DNA of 64,000 bases from Chitinophagales bacterium. Lineage in GTDB: Bacteria > Bacteroidota > Bacteroidia > Chitinophagales > CAIODY01. The translations under genes were made by a program, and so were the position numbers. The notes beneath the pieces are model-generated. The model had not been told where the DNA came from and ran no database searches. It was given only the letters and a program-made list of their open reading frames with translations. Positions 57,961 through 64,000 of this stretch are shown piece after piece (positions within the stretch are counted from its first letter, which is position 1; every line of letters starts with the position of its first letter). The stretch spans positions 100,666 through 164,665 of the forward strand of contig CANFST010000001.1 of the NCBI GenBank assembly GCA_947449695.1, given 5' to 3'.

Positions 57961-58092
57961 AAGACAAAAAATAAATTTTTCGAAAACTATTTCAATGAAA
58001 CAGAATTAACTATGAACTAAAACATGACCGTAAAAATAAATTTAACTATTACCAGAAATAGTTCGATAAGTCGTACCTTGCTTCCACTTCCT

Positions 58093-58130
58093 AAAAAGGA
58101 TATTCATAGAAATTATGAATATCCTTTTTT
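58093..58130. terminator. Stem-loop terminator near cdd 3' end
   Basis: aaaaaggatattcat-agaaatt-atgaatatccttttt. Confidence 0.85.
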
Positions 58131-58133
58131 ATT

Positions 58134-58619
58134 TTAATGTAAATCTTTCGAACCAAAACTTAACGGTAAAAGACTTGAAACGCTTTCCAATTTGCAAATA
58201 GTTTTTCCTTCGCCTTTCATCAGGATTTTAATTGAATTTCCTGTTTCTTGTTCTTTCTCTAATAAAACCTGACGGCAAGCCCCACATGGTGAAATAGGCT
58301 CTAAAGTTGGTTTATTGAAGTTTTTAATAGTTACTGCAATAGCAATTATTTTCATCTTTGGATACAGTGATGTAGCTGCTGCAATTGCAATTCTTTCAGC
58401 ACATAAACCGATTGGAAAGCTGGCGTTTTCCTGATTAGTACCTGTTACAATCTTTCCATTTTCTAAAAGAATTGCAGCACCTACATGAAATTTGGAATAA
58501 GGAGCATAAGCCTCTGGAAGTACTGCCGAAGCAGCATTCATCAATTGTTGTTCTTCGTCAGGCAACTGATTTAGATTTTCAAATATTTTAAAAACCGTTT
58601 CAAATTTCAATTTTTTCAT
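58134..58619 (-). CDS. cdd: Cytidine deaminase
   Basis: YAPYSKFHVGAAILLENG; NASFPIGLCAERIAI; PISPCGACRQVL. Confidence 0.95.
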   Translation of the reverse strand: MKKLKFETVFKIFENLNQLPDEEQQLMNAASAVLPEAYAPYSKFHVGAAILLENGKIVTGTNQENASFPIGLCAERIAIAAATSLYPKMKIIAIAVTIKNFNKPTLEPISPCGACRQVLLEKEQETGNSIKILMKGEGKTICKLESVSSLLPLSFGSKDLH

Positions 58620-58620
58620 T

Positions 58621-59400
58621 TTACCAAGTAAGTTTTTCTTTGTTTAAAAACGCTGCAATTCCTTTTTTGCAATCGTCAGTTGCACGGGCATGGGCATTTT
58701 TCGAAGCCGCAAAATTCAATGCTTCATCAATTGATAAATTTTGAACATTGGCAATCATTTGCTTAGTCAACTCCAAAGATTTTGTGCTGGCTTGAGTAAG
58801 CAACTTTTCGCAAAACAGATTTACAGCATTTTGAATATTATTTTTTTCTTCTATAAAATTTATCAATCCCATTTGCAATGACTCGTTTGCTGAAATTATA
58901 TCGCCAGTGAGCAGTAATTGCTTGGCTTTTCCCTCCCCGATTTTTCTTAATAGAAATATCATAACAATTGCAGGAATGAATCCTATTTTAACTTCTGTAA
59001 ATCCAAATTTAGATTCGGGTGTTGCAAATGAAAAATCACAAACCGTTGCCAATCCACATCCACCAGCCAATGCAGCACCTTCAATTTGTGCAATTACAAT
59101 TTTTGGAAAATGATAAATCGTAGCGAACAATTCTTTTAAATGATTGCTATCTCCCAGATTTTCATTGTAAGAATTATTTTGCAATTGTTGTAAATAACCT
59201 AAATCAGCGCCTGCACAAAAAGCTTCACCGTTGGCTTTTAATATCACCAGTTTTACTTCAGTATCATTTTTTGCCGTTGCAAATGCACTCTTCAATTCAC
59301 TCACAACATCCGTATTTAAAGCATTCCGTTTTTCAGGTCGATTTAAAATGATAGTGGCAATGCGCTTTTCAACTGAATAAATAATATATTGATAAGTCAT
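58621..59400 (-). CDS. Enoyl-CoA hydratase/isomerase family protein
   Basis: LNRPEKRNALNTDVVSEL; AFCAGADLGYLQQL; GAALAGGCGLATVCDFSFA. Confidence 0.95.
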   Translation of the reverse strand: MTYQYIIYSVEKRIATIILNRPEKRNALNTDVVSELKSAFATAKNDTEVKLVILKANGEAFCAGADLGYLQQLQNNSYNENLGDSNHLKELFATIYHFPKIVIAQIEGAALAGGCGLATVCDFSFATPESKFGFTEVKIGFIPAIVMIFLLRKIGEGKAKQLLLTGDIISANESLQMGLINFIEEKNNIQNAVNLFCEKLLTQASTKSLELTKQMIANVQNLSIDEALNFAASKNAHARATDDCKKGIAAFLNKEKLTW

Positions 59401-59578
59401 AAATTTCTTTTTGTTTATTCTTTTGTGTAAAGAAAAGAAAAAACTACAGAATATCAATTTGCAAAATGCAAGTGTGTAAACAAATCAGCAATAAACATTT
59501 TTATGATTAGATAATTTTTGACGACTCAATTTTTTTGCGATAAAAAAACTATAATTTTGAAACTGAAAAATAACAGGA

Positions 59579-61810
59579 ATGACTGAAACACAGTTGCAAG
59601 CAGAAGAGTACGAGAAAAAACAGATTGTAAAGGAATATCGCAATTTATTAAAATCGCTGAAAGGCAATCTGAATAAAGGTGATAAAAAGCAAATCAGATT
59701 AGCATTTGATATGGCTGCCGAAGCGCATCAAGGAATGCGAAGAAAAAGTGGTGAGCCATATATTTTGCATCCATTAGCTGTGGCTCAAATTGTGGCAGGT
59801 GAAATTGGTTTAGGTCCTACAGCTGTTATTGCAGCATTGTTGCATGATGTAGTAGAAGACACTGAAACTACCTTGGATGATATTCAACGGGAATTTGGAA
59901 AACCCATAGCTCAGATAGTTGATGGGTTAACGAAAATCAAAGGCGTGTTTGATGTAAGCAGTGGCGCACAAGCTGAAAACTTCAGAAAGGTATTGGTGGC
60001 TATGGCGGAAGATGTAAGAGTGATATTGATAAAAATTGCTGACCGCTTACACAATATGCGTACGTTGGATAGCATGGCAAGGCAAAAGCAAATGAAAATT
60101 GCCAGTGAAACAACCTACTTATATGCACCGCTGGCGCATCGTTTAGGGCTTTATAACATCAAAGGCGAATTGGAAGATTTGAGTTTAAAATTCATGCAGC
60201 CCGATGTTTACAGAGACATTGCTAAAAAATTAGCCGAATCAAAGGCAAAACGCACCAAATACATAAACGAATTCGTAAAACCAATTAAAGAGGTTTTGAA
60301 TGAAAGCGGAATGAAGGTGGAAGCCTATGGCAGACCAAAATCAATTTCTTCCATTTATAACAAGATGGTAAAAAAAGGAGTTCGGTTTGAAGAAGTATAT
60401 GATTTGTTTGCCATCAGATTGATTGTGGATGCACCAACTGAAATTGAAAAACAAGAATGCTGGAAAATTTATTCGTTCATAACTGATTTTTATAAACCAA
60501 ATCCTGACAGGCTCCGCGATTGGATTTCAACACCCAAAAGTACTGGCTATGAAGCCTTGCATATTACCGTGATGGGACCTGAGGGCAAATGGGTAGAAGT
60601 ACAAATACGAAGCAAGCGCATGGATGAAATTGCTGAAAAAGGTTTTGCGGCGCATTGGAAATACAAAGAGGATAATCATCAGGAATCATCGCATATTGAT
60701 GAATGGCTGAATAAAATCAGAGATATGCTAAACAGCCCGTCGAGCAATGCTTTGGAATTGATTAGTGATTTCAAACTTAATTTATTTGCCGATGAAATTT
60801 ATGTATTTACACCAAAAGGTGAATCGAAATTGATGCCTTTAAAGTCAACTGCTTTAGACTTTGCATTTGAAATTCATACCGCTTTAGGTTTGCAATGTAT
60901 TGGTGCAAAGGTGAATCATAAACTAGTGCCACTAAGTCATGCACTTAAAAACGGTGACCAGGTTGAAATTATTACCAGCAGTAAGCAAAAGCCCCATGAA
61001 GATTGGCTCAGTTTTGTAGTAACTGCCAAAGCCAGAGCTAAAATTAAAGATGCATTTAAAGAAGAAAAACGCAGAATTGCTGAAGGAGGAAAACAACTAT
61101 TAGAAAAAAAATTAAAGCATCTAGAAGTAACCTTAACCAACGAAAATAGTAATGTTTTAATTAAAGAATTTAAAGTAAGCAACCTGACAGATTTATATTA
61201 TCACATTGGCTTGAAAAATATTGATTTAGCTGAGTTGGATAAAGCAAAAATTGTAGCAGGTAAATTTGTATTTGCAAAAGAAATTCAATCCCATCAGCAA
61301 CTGGCAGATTTTGAAAAAGAGGTAAAACAAATATTATCAAAAAATGCTGAAATAACCATTTTTGGCAATGACCAAACCTCTAAAGTAGAATACACTTTAG
61401 CAAAATGCTGTAACCCAATACCAGGCGATGATGTGTTTGGTTATGTAACAGCTACCGAAGGTTTAAAAATTCATACCACTAAATGCCCCAATGCTATACG
61501 ATTGCTTGGTAATCAGGCACATCGGGTAATTGCAACCAAATGGAGCAAAAGCCATGAAGTGGCATTTTTAACAAAAATAAAAATTGTAGGTATTGATGAA
61601 GTAGGAATGATGAGTAAAATAACCGAAGTAATTTCTGGCAAAATGAAACTAAATATTCGCTCTATATCTATTGATACTATGGATGGAATATTTGAAGGTG
61701 AATTTATGATTTACATAAATGATACCCAGCAACTGGAGCAAGCAACCCGTAAATTATTAGAATTGCCTGGCGTTCAGAATGTAGAGCGAATTGAAAAAAC
61801 AAATCATTGA
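59579..61810 (+). CDS. RelA/SpoT bifunctional (p)ppGpp synthetase/hydrolase
   Basis: HD: ALLHDVVEDTE; synthetase: YGRPKSISSIYNKM; TGS: VFTPKGESKLMPLKSTALDFAFEIHT; ACT C-terminus. Confidence 0.97.
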   Translation: MTETQLQAEEYEKKQIVKEYRNLLKSLKGNLNKGDKKQIRLAFDMAAEAHQGMRRKSGEPYILHPLAVAQIVAGEIGLGPTAVIAALLHDVVEDTETTLDDIQREFGKPIAQIVDGLTKIKGVFDVSSGAQAENFRKVLVAMAEDVRVILIKIADRLHNMRTLDSMARQKQMKIASETTYLYAPLAHRLGLYNIKGELEDLSLKFMQPDVYRDIAKKLAESKAKRTKYINEFVKPIKEVLNESGMKVEAYGRPKSISSIYNKMVKKGVRFEEVYDLFAIRLIVDAPTEIEKQECWKIYSFITDFYKPNPDRLRDWISTPKSTGYEALHITVMGPEGKWVEVQIRSKRMDEIAEKGFAAHWKYKEDNHQESSHIDEWLNKIRDMLNSPSSNALELISDFKLNLFADEIYVFTPKGESKLMPLKSTALDFAFEIHTALGLQCIGAKVNHKLVPLSHALKNGDQVEIITSSKQKPHEDWLSFVVTAKARAKIKDAFKEEKRRIAEGGKQLLEKKLKHLEVTLTNENSNVLIKEFKVSNLTDLYYHIGLKNIDLAELDKAKIVAGKFVFAKEIQSHQQLADFEKEVKQILSKNAEITIFGNDQTSKVEYTLAKCCNPIPGDDVFGYVTATEGLKIHTTKCPNAIRLLGNQAHRVIATKWSKSHEVAFLTKIKIVGIDEVGMMSKITEVISGKMKLNIRSISIDTMDGIFEGEFMIYINDTQQLEQATRKLLELPGVQNVERIEKTNH

Positions 61811-61862
61811 TTCTTACCATCGAAAAATAGTTTGATATAGTTTTACGTTTTAGACAAAACCG

Positions 61863-62765
61863 ATGAATAAAAAAACAATTTTGGTAACAGGTGCCAATGG
61901 GCAATTGGGTAGCGAATTACATCAATTAAGCAAAAGAAATACACCATTCAATTGGCTGTTTTGCAGTAGTTCGCAGTTAGATATTACCAACATCGAAATG
62001 CTGCAAAATTATTTCAATACACAAAGTATTGATGCTGTTATCAATGCCGCAGCCTATACAAAAGTTGATGCAGCCGAAACTGACCAGCAAAGTGCAATTG
62101 CCACCAATGCAACAGCTGTGGAACATTTAGCAAAAATTTGCAGCCACCAAAATATTTTACTGCTGCACATCTCAACCGATTATGTATTTGATGGCAACCA
62201 TAAGACACCTTATCTACCAGCTGATGCTACATCACCAGTTGGTATGTATGCTTTTTCAAAATGGAAAGGCGAAGAAATTTTAAAACAATATGTTGCCGAA
62301 AATCAGCTTAGGGCAATATTAGTTCGTACATCATGGGTATTTAGCAGTTATGGCAATAACTTTTTGAAAACCATGCTTAGGCTTATGAAAGAAAGAAGTG
62401 AATTAAAAGTAGTGAACGACCAAATTGGCAAACCTACTTATGCCTTCGATTTAGCGGAGGCATTAATAAAAATTTGCCAGCAAATATTGTTAGATGGAAA
62501 ATACAACTTCACAAATACACTTCCTGTGTATCATTTTGCTAATAAAGGCATAATCAGTTGGTTCGATTTTGCTTTAGGCATTGCACAACAAATCGGATAT
62601 AAAGGCAATCTGTTACCTATTCCTACAGCCCTTTATCCAACGCCTGCAAAACGACCAAAATACAGTGTTTTAGATACCACTTCATTTGAAGCCGATTTCA
62701 ATTTACAAATTCCTACTTGGCAACAAAGTTTAAACAACTGCATTAAAGCAATTCATGAAAAATAA
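61863..62765 (+). CDS. rfbD: dTDP-4-dehydrorhamnose reductase
   Basis: ILVTGANGQLGSELHQL; INAAAYTKVDAAE; STDYVFDGNHKTPY. Confidence 0.95.
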   Translation: MNKKTILVTGANGQLGSELHQLSKRNTPFNWLFCSSSQLDITNIEMLQNYFNTQSIDAVINAAAYTKVDAAETDQQSAIATNATAVEHLAKICSHQNILLLHISTDYVFDGNHKTPYLPADATSPVGMYAFSKWKGEEILKQYVAENQLRAILVRTSWVFSSYGNNFLKTMLRLMKERSELKVVNDQIGKPTYAFDLAEALIKICQQILLDGKYNFTNTLPVYHFANKGIISWFDFALGIAQQIGYKGNLLPIPTALYPTPAKRPKYSVLDTTSFEADFNLQIPTWQQSLNNCIKAIHEK

Positions 62766-63777
62766 GAAAATAACTGATCAATCATTAATTATTGGCATAG
62801 CAGGCTTAGGCAATATTGGCAAAAAACATTTGAACCTGTTGCTGCAAAACCCCTTGGTAAAAGTGGTGAGCATCTGCGACACTGATAAAAAACAAAATCC
62901 TGAACTTGCCGATATATCCTTTACCACTTCATTTGATGAATTGCTGAAAAACGATAGCATTCAGCTTATTAATATATGTACACCACATTATCTGCATACT
63001 GCCATGAGCATAGCAGCCATGAAGGCTGGCAAACATGTATTGGTTGAAAAGCCTATGTGCCTTACTACCGCCGATGCAAAAAAGATGGTTGCTGCATCAA
63101 AAAAATATAACCGCAAGCTAATTGTAGTAAAACAAAACCGATATAATCAACCCGTATTGGCGGTAGATGAATTGCTAAGCAAAAACAAACTGGGTAAAAT
63201 TATTGAAGCGCATTGCCATGTGTTGTGGAATAGGAATGATGCTTATTACCAATCTGACTGGAGAGGCAAAAAAGCAACCGAGGGCGGCGCACTTTTTACA
63301 CAAGGCAGTCATTTTATTGATTTATTAATTCATTGGTTGGGCAAAATAAATAAAGCTACTACCTGGAAGGGCACCCTGGCACACCGCATTGCTATTGATG
63401 ATAGCGGCAGCAGCACTGTTGAGTTTGAAAATAAAACCATTGGCAAAATAATATGGAGCAATAATGTGTACCAGAAAAACTACGAAGGAAGTATTACGCT
63501 TTTTGGCGAAAAAGGAACGGTAAAAATTGGTGGCCAATATTTAAACACGATTGAATACTGGCATGTGAAAAACACTCCTCCACCTTTGATTAACCATACT
63601 GAAACCATTGCCCCCAACCTTTATAACAGTGGCTATCAGGGTAGCAGCAGCCACCACCATTTGGTATTTAACGATGTGATTGATTTAATATTACATGGTA
63701 AAAATGTACCACTGGTGCAAGGCGATGAAGCTATTGCCTGCATTGCTGCTATTGAAAAAATTTACAAAGGCGTTTAA
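62755..63777 (+). CDS. Gfo/Idh/MocA family oxidoreductase
   Basis: GIAGLGNIGKKHLNLL; NICTPHYLHTAMSIAAMKAGKHVLVEKPMCLT. Confidence 0.95.
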   Translation: MKNKKITDQSLIIGIAGLGNIGKKHLNLLLQNPLVKVVSICDTDKKQNPELADISFTTSFDELLKNDSIQLINICTPHYLHTAMSIAAMKAGKHVLVEKPMCLTTADAKKMVAASKKYNRKLIVVKQNRYNQPVLAVDELLSKNKLGKIIEAHCHVLWNRNDAYYQSDWRGKKATEGGALFTQGSHFIDLLIHWLGKINKATTWKGTLAHRIAIDDSGSSTVEFENKTIGKIIWSNNVYQKNYEGSITLFGEKGTVKIGGQYLNTIEYWHVKNTPPPLINHTETIAPNLYNSGYQGSSSHHHLVFNDVIDLILHGKNVPLVQGDEAIACIAAIEKIYKGV

Positions 63778-63847
63778 ATAAAAATACCTTTCACTGACCT
63801 AATTAAGTTAATTCCCTAAGGTAAAACCTTTTTGCCTTAGCTCGAAA

Positions 63848-63931
63848 TCATTTCAACCAGAGTTATAGTCTTTTCAACCAAGATTAAAATCATTTCAACC
63901 AAAGTTAAAGTCTTTCGACTATTAACTCGAT
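63848..63931. repeat. 21-bp period tandem repeat, three clear units plus one degenerate
   Basis: tcatttcaaccagagttatag / tcttttcaaccaagattaaaa / tcatttcaaccaaagttaaag / tctttcgactattaactcgat. Confidence 0.8.
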
Positions 63932-64000
63932 GAAGGTTAAATTGAGATAAAATGTTTAAATTTGTGATGATGAAAACTAAGCTGGTTATTATTCTGATTA

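Larger units (their letters stand above)
34757..58092. mobile_element. Integrated accessory/defense island adjacent to tRNA-Val; right edge uncertain (between 57613 and 58093)
   Basis: Serine recombinase at tRNA-Val edge, dense restriction/defense-type genes, ImmR/ImmA pair, flanked both sides by housekeeping genes. Confidence 0.75.

Noticed and set aside
58050-58090. Possible duplicated tRNA-Val 3' end (attR) in ...atagttcgataagtcgtaccttgcttccactt...
   Set aside because: Only gttcga and a loose cttccac match; no T-stem pairing, so not called as att or tRNA remnant.
1-64000. CRISPR array
   Set aside because: No direct repeats of about 24-40 bp with regular unique spacers and no cas-like genes seen; the 21-bp repeat at 63848 is contiguous with no spacers.

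Overview
AT-rich Bacteroidota-type chromosome; lineage is inferred from TTG-N18-TAnnTTTG promoters, an LpxC-FabZ fusion, and MORN and T9SS-like proteins. Two housekeeping blocks (1-34.8 kb and 58.1-64 kb) flank an accessory island of about 23 kb. The left block carries the thiG 3' end, beta-mannosidase, an rnpB gene the ORF track misses, thiolase, APC permeases, queA, a GH38-like mannosidase, lpxC-fabZ/lpxA, thiH, a tandem Ddl-like fusion, rpsO-pnp, purT and tRNA-Glu/tRNA-Val. The right block carries cdd, enoyl-CoA hydratase, RelA/SpoT, RfbD and a Gfo/Idh oxidoreductase. The island abuts tRNA-Val: its large serine recombinase ORF reads through a terminator and stops inside the antisense tRNA. 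Island cargo: (i) a three-gene restriction-like module (PLD-helicase; Eco57I-type MTase fused to AlbA_2/Schlafen; DUF1016 nuclease); (ii) a Septu-like AAA ATPase + HNH pair with three small trailing genes, including an unlisted 38-aa Pro-rich ORF; (iii) an XRE + ImmA/IrrE regulator pair; (iv) most notably, a compact two-gene ubiquitin-like system in which one protein appears to be Ubl-Ubl-Ubl-E2 and the other JAB/JAMM-E1, preceded by an unusually palindrome-rich intergenic region. Homology calls are from recognised motifs by eye; no searches were run.
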